In this document: positions 1 through 4,983 of the stretch, piece after piece
Position numbering within the stretch: the first letter of the stretch is position 1
How the letters are laid out: every line of letters begins with the position of its first letter
Assembly (NCBI GenBank): GCA_002362385.1
Contig: DEUB01000033.1
Span: 45,117-50,779 of the forward strand
DNA length: 5,663 nt
Origin: Lachnospiraceae bacterium UBA3273
GTDB lineage: Bacteria > Bacillota > Clostridia > Lachnospirales > Lachnospiraceae
Direction: 5' to 3'
Notes under the pieces: model-generated
What the model was told of the DNA's origin: nothing
What the model saw: the letters and a program-made list of their open reading frames with translations, nothing else
Database searches by the model: none
Translations under genes and position numbers: made by a program

Positions 1-259
1 TAATCATATGTATGCTCAAATTATCGACGATACCGTTGGCAATACATTAGTTGCAGCTTCTACCCTTGAGAAGGACGTAAAGGCTGAATTAAAGAAAACC
101 AATGACGTTGAAGCAGCAGCATATTTAGGAACTGTAATCGCGAAGAAAGCATTAGAAAAAGGTATTACAACAGTAGTCTTTGACAGAGGCGGCTTTATAT
201 ACCAGGGTAAGATCGCAGCATTGGCAGAGGCAGCAAGAGAAGCTGGTCTGGAATTTTAG
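1..259 (+). CDS. rplR: 50S ribosomal protein L18 (uL18), 3' part
   Basis: Partial gene running in from the left edge; the first whole codon is at 2 and reads Asn-His-Met-Tyr-Ala-Gln. The 85 visible residues are the C-terminal three quarters of L18, which is normally about 120 residues, so roughly 35 N-terminal residues are missing. The ATG at 8 is an internal methionine, not the start: the frame is open upstream and the preceding residues fit the family pattern (RSNxH-I/M-YAQ). Family hallmarks seen are YAQIIDD at the left edge, the AAYLGTVIAKKALEKGI helix, and the closing segment VVFDRGGFIYQGKIAALAEA with REAGLEF at the C-terminus. L18 binds 5S rRNA with L5 and helps dock it on the large subunit. 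The stop at 257-259 lies 17 bases before rpsE, whose ribosome binding site begins at the stop. Identification is by recognised family motifs. Confidence 0.97.
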   Translation, partial: NHMYAQIIDDTVGNTLVAASTLEKDVKAELKKTNDVEAAAYLGTVIAKKALEKGITTVVFDRGGFIYQGKIAALAEAAREAGLEF

Positions 260-276
260 GAAGGGAGAAAAGACAC

Positions 277-786
277 ATGAAACGTTCAATCATAGATACA
301 AGTAATATGGAACTTACTGAAAAAGTTGTTTCCATTAAACGTGTAACAAAGGTTGTTAAAGGTGGTCGTAACATGCGTTTTACAGCACTGGTTGTTGTAG
401 GCGACGGTAACGGACACGTTGGCGCTGGTCTTGGAAAAGCTACTGAAATTCCGGAAGCAATCCGTAAAGGAAAAGAAGATGCTACAAAGAGACTCGTAAG
501 CGTTGCATTAGATGAAAATAACAGTATTACACATGACATTTACGGAAAATTCGGAAGCGCAAGCGTACTTTTGAAGAGGGCTCCCGAAGGTACCGGTGTT
601 ATTGCCGGAGGTCCTGCCCGTAACGTGTGTGAGCTTGCAGGAATCAAAAATATCCGTACAAAATCTTTGGGTTCCAACAATAAGCAGAACGTTGTTCTTG
701 CAACTATTGAAGGATTAAGCCAGTTAAAGACTCCTGAAGAAGTAGCTAAGAACCGCGGTAAAGCTGTAAGCGATATCATGGCTTAA
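277..786 (+). CDS. rpsE: 30S ribosomal protein S5 (uS5)
   Basis: Complete S5 of 169 residues, a normal length. The N-terminal S5 double-stranded-RNA-binding-like domain covers about residues 14-77 and contains the conserved KVVKGGRNMRF loop (26-35) and the family signature GDGNGHVGAGLGKATEIPEAI (about 42-62). The C-terminal domain covers about 85-160, with the conserved APEGTGVIAGGPAR (102-115) and LGSNNKQNVV (131-140). S5 sits on the small-subunit body near the mRNA entry and contributes to decoding accuracy. In other bacteria the loop around the VVKGG segment is where spectinomycin-resistance changes fall; the loop here looks wild type. The start at 277 is chosen because an AAGGGAG ribosome binding site (261-267) lies 9 bases upstream. 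The gene's TAA stop is the first part of the rpmD ribosome binding site, which suggests coupled translation. Confidence 0.98.
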   Translation: MKRSIIDTSNMELTEKVVSIKRVTKVVKGGRNMRFTALVVVGDGNGHVGAGLGKATEIPEAIRKGKEDATKRLVSVALDENNSITHDIYGKFGSASVLLKRAPEGTGVIAGGPARNVCELAGIKNIRTKSLGSNNKQNVVLATIEGLSQLKTPEEVAKNRGKAVSDIMA

Positions 787-792
787 GGAGGA
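785..792 (+). promoter_or_regulatory. Ribosome binding site of rpmD built on the rpsE stop codon
   Basis: AAGGAGGA lies 8 bases before the rpmD ATG at 801. Its first two bases are the last two of the rpsE TAA stop (784-786). A ribosome terminating rpsE therefore sits directly on the rpmD initiation signal. Confidence 0.85.
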
Positions 793-800
793 GACAGGAA

Positions 801-986
801 ATGGCAGATAAAAAAGTAAAAGTAACTTTAGTAAAATCTACGATCGGCGCTATTCCCAAGCACAAAAAAACGGTTGCCGCATTAGGTTTAAGAAAGTTAA
901 ACAAGACAGTGGAATTACCTGATAATGATGCAACCAGAGGCATGATCAACCAGGTGAAACATTTAGTGAAAGTTGAAGAAGCGTAA
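801..986 (+). CDS. rpmD: 50S ribosomal protein L30 (uL30)
   Basis: Complete L30 of 61 residues, the usual length of the short bacterial form. The family pattern is clear: a first beta strand KVKVTLVKSTIG (5-16), then PKHKKTVAALGLRKLNKTVE (19-38), with the DNDATRGMINQVKHLVKVEE tail (41-60) giving the second helix and last strand. L30 is a small ferredoxin-like-fold protein on the large subunit. It sits between rpsE and rplO as in essentially all bacterial spc operons. The start at 801 is fixed by the strong AAGGAGGA site overlapping the rpsE stop. The rpmD stop is itself embedded in the next ribosome binding site. Confidence 0.97.
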   Translation: MADKKVKVTLVKSTIGAIPKHKKTVAALGLRKLNKTVELPDNDATRGMINQVKHLVKVEEA

Positions 987-992
987 GGAGGT
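984..992 (+). promoter_or_regulatory. Ribosome binding site of rplO containing the rpmD stop codon
   Basis: TAAGGAGGT carries the complete rpmD stop codon (984-986) in its first three bases and lies 6 bases before the rplO ATG at 999. It is a nearly full-length match to the 16S anti-Shine-Dalgarno sequence. Confidence 0.87.
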
Positions 993-998
993 GCGATC

Positions 999-1439
999 AT
1001 GGAATTATCAAATTTAAGACCTGCTGAAGGTTCTAAACACAGTGATAATTTTAGAAGAGGCCGTGGACACGGATCAGGTAACGGCAAAACTGCCGGTAAA
1101 GGTCACAAGGGACAGAAGGCACGTTCCGGAGCTCCCAGAGTCGGCTTTGAAGGCGGACAGATGCCTTTATACAGAAGAATTCCCAAGAGGGGCTTCAAAA
1201 ACAGAAATTCAAAAGAAATTATCAGCATTAACGTAGATGCACTGGAGAGATTTGACAACGGAGCAACAGTTGATGTAGAAGCATTATTAAATGCAGGCGT
1301 TATCAAAAAGACAGGCGACGGAGTTAAGATCCTCGGAAATGGAGAACTTACCAAAAAGCTTACAGTTAAGGTAGATGCGCTCAGCGCGTCAGCCAAAGAA
1401 AAGATTGAAGCGGCTGGTGGAACAGTAGAGGTGATCTAA
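999..1439 (+). CDS. rplO: 50S ribosomal protein L15 (uL15)
   Basis: Complete L15 of 146 residues, matching the usual length of about 145. The extended glycine- and arginine/lysine-rich N-terminal tail (about 18-47, including GRGHGSGNGKTAGKGHKGQK) threads into 23S rRNA in known ribosomes. It is followed by the conserved GFEGGQMPLYRRIPKRGF (49-66). The globular C-terminal domain (about 75-146) carries the L15 signature region, ending in SAKEKIEAAGGTVEVI. L15 is a late-assembly protein of the large subunit. The start at 999 follows a near-perfect ribosome binding site. An overlapping ATG at 1042 in another frame is only a shadow. The stop codon at 1437-1439 overlaps the secY ATG by one base (TAATG). 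Confidence 0.98.
   Translation: MELSNLRPAEGSKHSDNFRRGRGHGSGNGKTAGKGHKGQKARSGAPRVGFEGGQMPLYRRIPKRGFKNRNSKEIISINVDALERFDNGATVDVEALLNAGVIKKTGDGVKILGNGELTKKLTVKVDALSASAKEKIEAAGGTVEVI
1428..1436 (+). promoter_or_regulatory. Ribosome binding site of secY inside the end of rplO
   Basis: GAGGTGATC is a 9-base perfect complement of the 3' end of 16S rRNA. It lies wholly within the last codons of rplO, just before the TAATG stop/start overlap at 1437-1441. This supports 1439 as the secY start and coupled translation of rplO and secY. Confidence 0.8.
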
Positions 1440-2758
1440 TGTTAGAAACCCTAAAAAATGCATTTAAGGTCAAAGAAGTCAGAAATAAGCTTTTGTTTAC
1501 CCTGGGGATGTTAGTTGTCATCCGTTTCGGATGCCAGCTGCCGGTTCCCGGAGTAAACAGAGAGTTTTTCTCACAGTGGTTTGAACAGCAGACCAGCGGA
1601 ACATTCGGCTTTCTTGACGCTTTTACGGGTGGTTCTTTTATAAGAATGTCCGTACTTGCGCTTAATATTACACCCTATATTACGTCATCCATTATTATGC
1701 AGCTCCTTACCATTGCGATTCCAAAGCTGGAAGAAATGCAGAGAGATGGAGAGGACGGACGTAAGAAGATTGCGGCGATAACCCGTTATGTGACGGTAGG
1801 CCTTGCTTTGATCGAGTCTTCGGCGGTTGCCATCGGATTTGGAAATCAAGGCCTGTTAGAAGGAGATATTGTAGCTCTTGATTATGTTGTCGTAATTGTG
1901 GCACTGACGGCCGGCAGCGCATTCTTAATGTGGATCGGCGAAAGAATTACTGAAAATGGTGTGGGAAACGGTATTTCAATCGTACTTGTCATCAATATCA
2001 TTTCCAGGATCCCAGAGGATTTTCAAGGTCTCTACAACCAGTTCGTAAAGGGAGCGGAGACGATTGCCCTGGGAGTTGTGGCAGCTGTAGTTATTATAGC
2101 GGTCGTAATAGGAATGATCGTGATCGTCGTTATTTTAAATGACGGCGTACGTACCATACCGGTTCAGTATGCAAAGAAAATTCAGGGCAGACGTACTGTA
2201 GGCGGACAGAGTTCAAACATTCCGCTGAAGATCAATACAGCCGGGGTAATCCCCATTATCTTTGCGTCTTCTTTAATGGAGTTCCCTGTTATTATATGCC
2301 AGCTTTTAGGCTATAACGGAACAGGCGTGTGGGCTGAGATCTTAAAGGGCTTAAGCTCCAATAACTGGTGCAAACCCAGTACACCCCAGTATTCCATCGG
2401 GCTTTTGGTATATGTTGTTTTAGTTGTATTTTTTGCATATTTCTATACATCCATTACCTTTAACCCTCTTGAGGTGTCAAACAATATTAAAAAGCAGGGC
2501 GGTTTTATTCCGGGAATCAGACCCGGTAAGCCCACCACGGAGTATTTGAATAAAATTCTTACCTATGTTATTTTTATCGGTGCCTGCGGCCTGATCATCG
2601 TAGCGGTCATTCCCTACATTTTCAACGGCCTTTTCGGAGCCAATGTTTCCTTCGGGGGAACCAGCCTGATCATTATCGTCAGCGTTGTTCTGGAAACCGT
2701 AAAGCAGATCGAATCCTTATTGCTGGTAAGAAATTACAAAGGTTTTTTAAATGACTGA
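1439..2758 (+). CDS. secY: Protein translocase channel subunit SecY
   Basis: Complete SecY of 439 residues, typical for the family, which forms the membrane channel with SecE and SecG, takes SecA-driven preproteins and accepts ribosomes delivering membrane proteins. Ten hydrophobic segments are visible at roughly 17-36, 71-93, 114-134, 147-167, 174-192, 206-233, 266-291, 319-337, 371-395 and 405-428. Hallmarks are RFGCQLPVPGVN after the first segment; the plug region GFLDAFTGGSF (57-67); the LNITPYITSSIIMQLL second segment (75-90); GERITENGVGNGISI (167-181); the cytoplasmic loop GRRTVGGQSSNIPLKIN (250-266); and the SecA/ribosome-contact loop NPLEVSNNIKKQGGFIPGIR (342-361), with the highly conserved Arg361 in the PGIRPG motif. 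The start is set by the overlapping rplO stop and the perfect ribosome binding site. No truncation or missing key segment is seen. Confidence 0.98.
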   Translation: MLETLKNAFKVKEVRNKLLFTLGMLVVIRFGCQLPVPGVNREFFSQWFEQQTSGTFGFLDAFTGGSFIRMSVLALNITPYITSSIIMQLLTIAIPKLEEMQRDGEDGRKKIAAITRYVTVGLALIESSAVAIGFGNQGLLEGDIVALDYVVVIVALTAGSAFLMWIGERITENGVGNGISIVLVINIISRIPEDFQGLYNQFVKGAETIALGVVAAVVIIAVVIGMIVIVVILNDGVRTIPVQYAKKIQGRRTVGGQSSNIPLKINTAGVIPIIFASSLMEFPVIICQLLGYNGTGVWAEILKGLSSNNWCKPSTPQYSIGLLVYVVLVVFFAYFYTSITFNPLEVSNNIKKQGGFIPGIRPGKPTTEYLNKILTYVIFIGACGLIIVAVIPYIFNGLFGANVSFGGTSLIIIVSVVLETVKQIESLLLVRNYKGFLND

Positions 2759-2775
2759 TCATTAAGAAAGATGTA

Positions 2776-2815
2776 AATTCTGGGACAGGCGGATTTTCGC
2801 TTTGTCCCATGAATT
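2776..2815 (+). other. Long bulged RNA hairpin between secY and adk
   Basis: The 80-base secY-adk gap contains one extended stem. AATTC (2776-2780) pairs with GAATT (2811-2815); TGGGACA (2781-2787) pairs with TGTCCCA (2803-2809); G2788 pairs with T2802 as a wobble; and GCG (2789-2791) pairs with CGC (2798-2800). The loop is GATTTT. Two single T bulges (2801 and 2810) lie on the 3' arm, giving 16 pairs in total. No U-run follows, so it is not a normal intrinsic terminator. It could be an mRNA-processing or stabilising element, a partial attenuator, or a protein-binding site separating secY from adk. The pairing is seen directly; any function is inference. Confidence 0.6.
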
Positions 2816-2827
2816 GCATATACGCTC

Positions 2828-2833
2828 GGAGGT
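2828..2833 (+). promoter_or_regulatory. Ribosome binding site of adk
   Basis: GGAGGT lies 5 bases before the ATG at 2839 and just downstream of the intergenic hairpin, leaving the site itself unpaired in that fold. Confidence 0.8.
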
Positions 2834-2838
2834 TTTAA

Positions 2839-3483
2839 ATGAAGATTATTATGTTAGGCGCTCCCGGAGCCGGAAAAGGGACCCAGGCAAAAATGATCGC
2901 GGAGAAATACGGTATTCCCCATGTTTCCACAGGCGACATTTTCAGGGCAAATATTAAAAACGGCACCGAGCTGGGCATGGAAGCTAAAAAATATATGGAT
3001 AAGGGACTTTTGGTTCCCGATGAACTGACGGTAAAGATCCTTTTAGACAGAGTTGCAAAAGAGGATTGTGCAAAGGGATATGTGCTGGACGGATTTCCCA
3101 GGACCATTCATCAGGCGGATGTTTTAGAAGAGGCGTTGAATAAAATCGGCGATAAAATTGATTTTGCCATTGATGTGGACGTTCCCGATGAAAATATCAT
3201 CAGAAGGATGAGCGGAAGAAGAGCATGCCTTTCCTGCGGAGCCACTTATCATATTGAACACGTTCCGCCCAAAGCAGAAGGAATCTGTGATAAATGCGGT
3301 CAGGAATTGGTCCTGCGGGATGACGATAAGGCGGAAACGGTAAAGAACCGTCTGAACGTTTACCATGAACAGACCCAGCCTTTAATCGAGTTTTATGAGA
3401 AAAAGGGCGTGCTGAAAAGTGTAGACGGTACTGTGGATATGAAGGATGTATTTGCAGCGATCGTCGGTATTTTAGGAGAGTAA
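2839..3483 (+). CDS. adk: Adenylate kinase, long zinc-binding form
   Basis: Adenylate kinase (ATP + AMP to 2 ADP, cytosol) of 214 residues, the length of the long bacterial type. The P-loop GAPGAGKGT is at 7-15. The AMP-binding segment STGDIFR (30-36) includes Thr31 and Arg36, and DGFPRT (84-89) is the family signature. Arginines at 123 and 127 (IRRMSGRR) and Arg160/Arg171 around the DDDKAETVKNRL segment match the catalytic and LID arginines. The LID (about 126-163) contains Cys130-X2-Cys133-X16-Cys150-X2-Cys153, a four-cysteine structural zinc site of the kind known in Gram-positive adenylate kinases (many have Asp at the fourth position). The gene follows the secY-adk hairpin and ends 4 bases before map, so the two are probably translated together. 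Placement next to secY is conserved in Firmicutes. Confidence 0.98.
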   Translation: MKIIMLGAPGAGKGTQAKMIAEKYGIPHVSTGDIFRANIKNGTELGMEAKKYMDKGLLVPDELTVKILLDRVAKEDCAKGYVLDGFPRTIHQADVLEEALNKIGDKIDFAIDVDVPDENIIRRMSGRRACLSCGATYHIEHVPPKAEGICDKCGQELVLRDDDKAETVKNRLNVYHEQTQPLIEFYEKKGVLKSVDGTVDMKDVFAAIVGILGE

Positions 3484-3487
3484 GAAA

Positions 3488-4258
3488 ATGGCTGTTTCAA
3501 TTAAATCTGCCAGAGAAATTGAATTGATGCGGACTTCCTGCCGCCTGCTCGGAGAGGTGTTCCACGAACTGGAAAGGGCCATAAAGCCCGGTATTTCCAC
3601 TATGGATATCAACAATCTGGGGGATAAGCTGATACGGGCGCATGGATGTGTTCCGAATTTTTTGCATTATCAGGGCTATCCGGCTTCTATCTGTGTTTCG
3701 GTAAATGAGGAAGTCGTGCACGGGATCCCGAGAAAGGACAGGATCCTGAAAGAAGGCGATATTGTCAGTCTGGACGCAGGTCTCATTTATAAAGGATTTC
3801 ACTCGGATATGGCAAGAACATTCGGCGTGGGAGAGATCAGTGAGGAAGCAAGACTTCTGATCGAGCGTACGAAACAGAGTTTCTTTGAAGGAATAAAAAT
3901 GGCAAAAGACGGCAATCATCTGTTTGATATTTCAAATGCCATAGACGCTTATATCAGCCAGTTCGGGTATGGGATCGTCAGGGATCTGGTAGGACACGGG
4001 ATCGGTACCCGCCTGCACGAAGACCCGCAGGTTCCCAATTTTGCCCAGAAAAGAAGAGGATTAAAGCTTTGTGCGGGTATGACCCTTGCCATAGAGCCCA
4101 TGATCAATATAGGAACCGGGGATGTGGAATGGTTAGACGATGACTGGACGGTCGTTTCGGCAGACGGAAGCCTTTCGGCACACTATGAAAATACGGTACT
4201 GATCACGCCGGAAGGCGGACCGGAAATCCTTACCTTGATCGAGAAGCCCGACAATTAA
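3488..4258 (+). CDS. map: Methionine aminopeptidase, type I
   Basis: Type I methionine aminopeptidase of 256 residues. It removes the initiator methionine from nascent proteins whose second residue is small, using two divalent metal ions. All five metal ligands are present at family spacing: Asp96 (SLDAG), Asp107 (HSDMARTF), His170 (GHGIG), Glu203 (AIEPM) and Glu234 (HYENTV). The supporting substrate-pocket histidines are His79 (VVHGIP) and His177 (LHEDP). There is no N-terminal SH3-binding or zinc-finger extension, so this is the short housekeeping form. The start at 3488 has AGGAGAG (3474-3480) 7 bases upstream, within the end of adk, and only 4 bases separate the genes. Some Firmicutes carry a second map elsewhere; this copy sits at the conserved operon position. 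Confidence 0.97.
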   Translation: MAVSIKSAREIELMRTSCRLLGEVFHELERAIKPGISTMDINNLGDKLIRAHGCVPNFLHYQGYPASICVSVNEEVVHGIPRKDRILKEGDIVSLDAGLIYKGFHSDMARTFGVGEISEEARLLIERTKQSFFEGIKMAKDGNHLFDISNAIDAYISQFGYGIVRDLVGHGIGTRLHEDPQVPNFAQKRRGLKLCAGMTLAIEPMINIGTGDVEWLDDDWTVVSADGSLSAHYENTVLITPEGGPEILTLIEKPDN

Positions 4259-4273
4259 TATAGAGGAAAAAAG

Positions 4274-4549
4274 ATGATTGGAAAGATTGCGGTTTCAATG
4301 GCGGGCCATGATAAAGGAAGCGCTTATGTCATTGTTAAGGAAGATCATGAATATGTATACTTATGTGACGGGAATTTAAAGCTTTTGGGAAAACCCAAAA
4401 AGAAAAACCGGAAACATATTGCTGTCAATAAAACCTTTGACACCGGAGAGACGGGAGAAAAGCTTCAAAGGGGCGAAAAGGTTTACGACCATGAAATTAA
4501 AAGAATCATGAAACTTTTTAAGACACATGTAGGAAATGCGGAGGTATGA
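4274..4549 (+). CDS. KOW-domain RNA-binding protein, eL14-like (function unknown)
   Basis: Small 91-residue protein recognised as the KOW-domain family that Firmicutes carry between map and infA (the position of ybzG in Bacillus subtilis). The N-terminal KOW core is GKIAVSMAGHDKGSAYVIV (3-21), with the typical glycine after the hydrophobic strand and alternating hydrophobics. It is followed by a beta hairpin (YVYLCDGNLKLLG, 27-39), then a strongly basic patch KPKKKNRKH (40-48) that would suit RNA contact, and a helical C-terminus (about 72-86). The fold family is related to archaeal/eukaryotic ribosomal protein L14e. A role in the ribosome, rRNA processing or translation is inferred only from domain and location; I know of no established function. 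AGAGGA (4262-4267) precedes the ATG. The gene ends 1 base before the infA start, so the two are likely co-translated. Confidence 0.85.
   Translation: MIGKIAVSMAGHDKGSAYVIVKEDHEYVYLCDGNLKLLGKPKKKNRKHIAVNKTFDTGETGEKLQRGEKVYDHEIKRIMKLFKTHVGNAEV
4540..4545 (+). promoter_or_regulatory. Ribosome binding site deciding the infA start
   Basis: GGAGGT lies 5 bases before the ATG at 4551 and overlaps the last codons of the KOW gene. An in-frame ATG at 4536 lies upstream of this site and so cannot use it. Confidence 0.87.
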
Positions 4550-4550
4550 C

Positions 4551-4769
4551 ATGTCAAAAGCAGATGTAATCGAAATTGAAGGAACAGTAGTTGAAAAGCT
4601 GCCTAATACCATGTTTCAGGTAGAACTGGAAAACGGACATAAGGTTTTGGCCCATATCAGCGGAAAGCTGAGACAGAACTTTATCCGTATCCTGCCGGGA
4701 GATAAGGTAACTCTGGAATTATCCCCTTATGACCTTACAAAGGGAAGGATCATCTGGAGAGACAAATAA
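4551..4769 (+). CDS. infA: Translation initiation factor IF-1
   Basis: Complete IF-1 of 72 residues, exactly the usual length. It is a single S1-type OB-fold domain: ADVIEIEGTVVEKLPNTMFQ (4-23) forms the first strands, VELENGHKVLAHISGKLR (24-41) the central strands and loop, and NFIRILPGDKVTLELSPYDL (43-62) with TKGRIIWR (63-70) the rest. IF-1 occupies the 30S A site and works with IF-2 and IF-3 at initiation. The start is placed at 4551, not at the in-frame ATG at 4536. The longer version would add five residues (MRRYD) absent from the family and would lie upstream of the GGAGGT site. Gln42 stands where Met is common, a minor difference. The gene is the last before the hairpin/promoter block, so it probably marks the end of the spc transcription unit. 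Confidence 0.97.
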   Translation: MSKADVIEIEGTVVEKLPNTMFQVELENGHKVLAHISGKLRQNFIRILPGDKVTLELSPYDLTKGRIIWRDK

Positions 4770-4800
4770 AAATCAAAAATATCAGAAATATCGTGATGAA

Positions 4801-4825
4801 AAGGGATTGCAATTAAAAATCCCTT
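4801..4825 (+). terminator. Terminator-like stem-loop after infA (overlaps a promoter)
   Basis: AAGGGATT (4801-4808) pairs perfectly with AATCCCTT (4818-4825), 8 base pairs around a 9-base loop, 31 bases after the infA stop. The bases that follow (GTGTTATAAT) are U-rich but interrupted, so as an intrinsic terminator it is weak and probably leaky. The same bases hold the -35 box and part of the spacer of the promoter at 4807-4835. An alternative reading is that the symmetry is a protein-binding operator. Confidence 0.4.
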
Positions 4826-4835
4826 GTGTTATAAT
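4807..4835 (+). promoter_or_regulatory. Sigma-A promoter for rpmJ and the alpha operon
   Basis: TTGCAA (4807-4812) and TATAAT (4830-4835) are separated by exactly 17 bases. TG at 4827-4828 gives an extended -10 (TGTTATAAT). The -10 box is perfect consensus and the -35 matches consensus TTGACA at four of six positions, plus A-rich sequence just upstream. Transcription should begin near 4841-4843, leaving a leader of about 28 bases before the rpmJ GTG with its ribosome binding site. It would drive rpmJ, the structured leader, rpsM, rpsK and presumably the rest of the alpha operon beyond the window. This is the clearest promoter seen in the window. Confidence 0.82.
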
Positions 4836-4854
4836 GTAAAACGGTCTTTTTGTG

Positions 4855-4863
4855 AAAGGAGGT
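4855..4863 (+). promoter_or_regulatory. Ribosome binding site of rpmJ
   Basis: AAAGGAGGT is a near-perfect site, 6 bases before GTG at 4870. It decides the non-ATG start, since no in-frame ATG lies near. Confidence 0.88.
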
Positions 4864-4869
4864 TTTAAC

Positions 4870-4983
4870 GTGAAAGTCAGATCATCAGTAAAACCAATTT
4901 GCGAAAAATGCAAAGTAATTAAAAGAAAAGGGAAAATCAGAGTAATCTGTGAAAATCCCAAGCACAAACAGGTACAGGGATAA
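4870..4983 (+). CDS. rpmJ: 50S ribosomal protein L36 (bL36), GTG start
   Basis: A 37-codon gene with a GTG start, easily overlooked because it is short and lacks ATG. The product reads (M)KVRSSVKPICEKCKVIKRK followed by a tail ending in ENPKHKQVQG, a textbook L36. The zinc ribbon is intact: Cys11-X2-Cys14-X12-Cys27-X4-His32, so this is the zinc-binding (C+) form rather than the cysteine-less paralogue made under zinc limitation in some bacteria. L36 is the smallest large-subunit protein and binds 23S rRNA near the stalk base. It is the first gene after the promoter at 4807-4835, with a strong ribosome binding site. It is separated from rpsM by 268 bases of structured leader rather than the short gap expected between ribosomal-protein genes. 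Confidence 0.96.
   Translation: MKVRSSVKPICEKCKVIKRKGKIRVICENPKHKQVQG

Noticed and set aside
1252..1280. Consensus -35 TTGACA at 1252-1257 inside rplO.
   Set aside because: At 17 bases downstream the sequence is GTAGAA, a poor -10, and it lies in a conserved coding region.
4536..4769. Longer infA starting at ATG 4536.
   Set aside because: It would place the start upstream of the GGAGGT site and add MRRYD, which IF-1 proteins lack; ATG 4551 fits spacing and family length.
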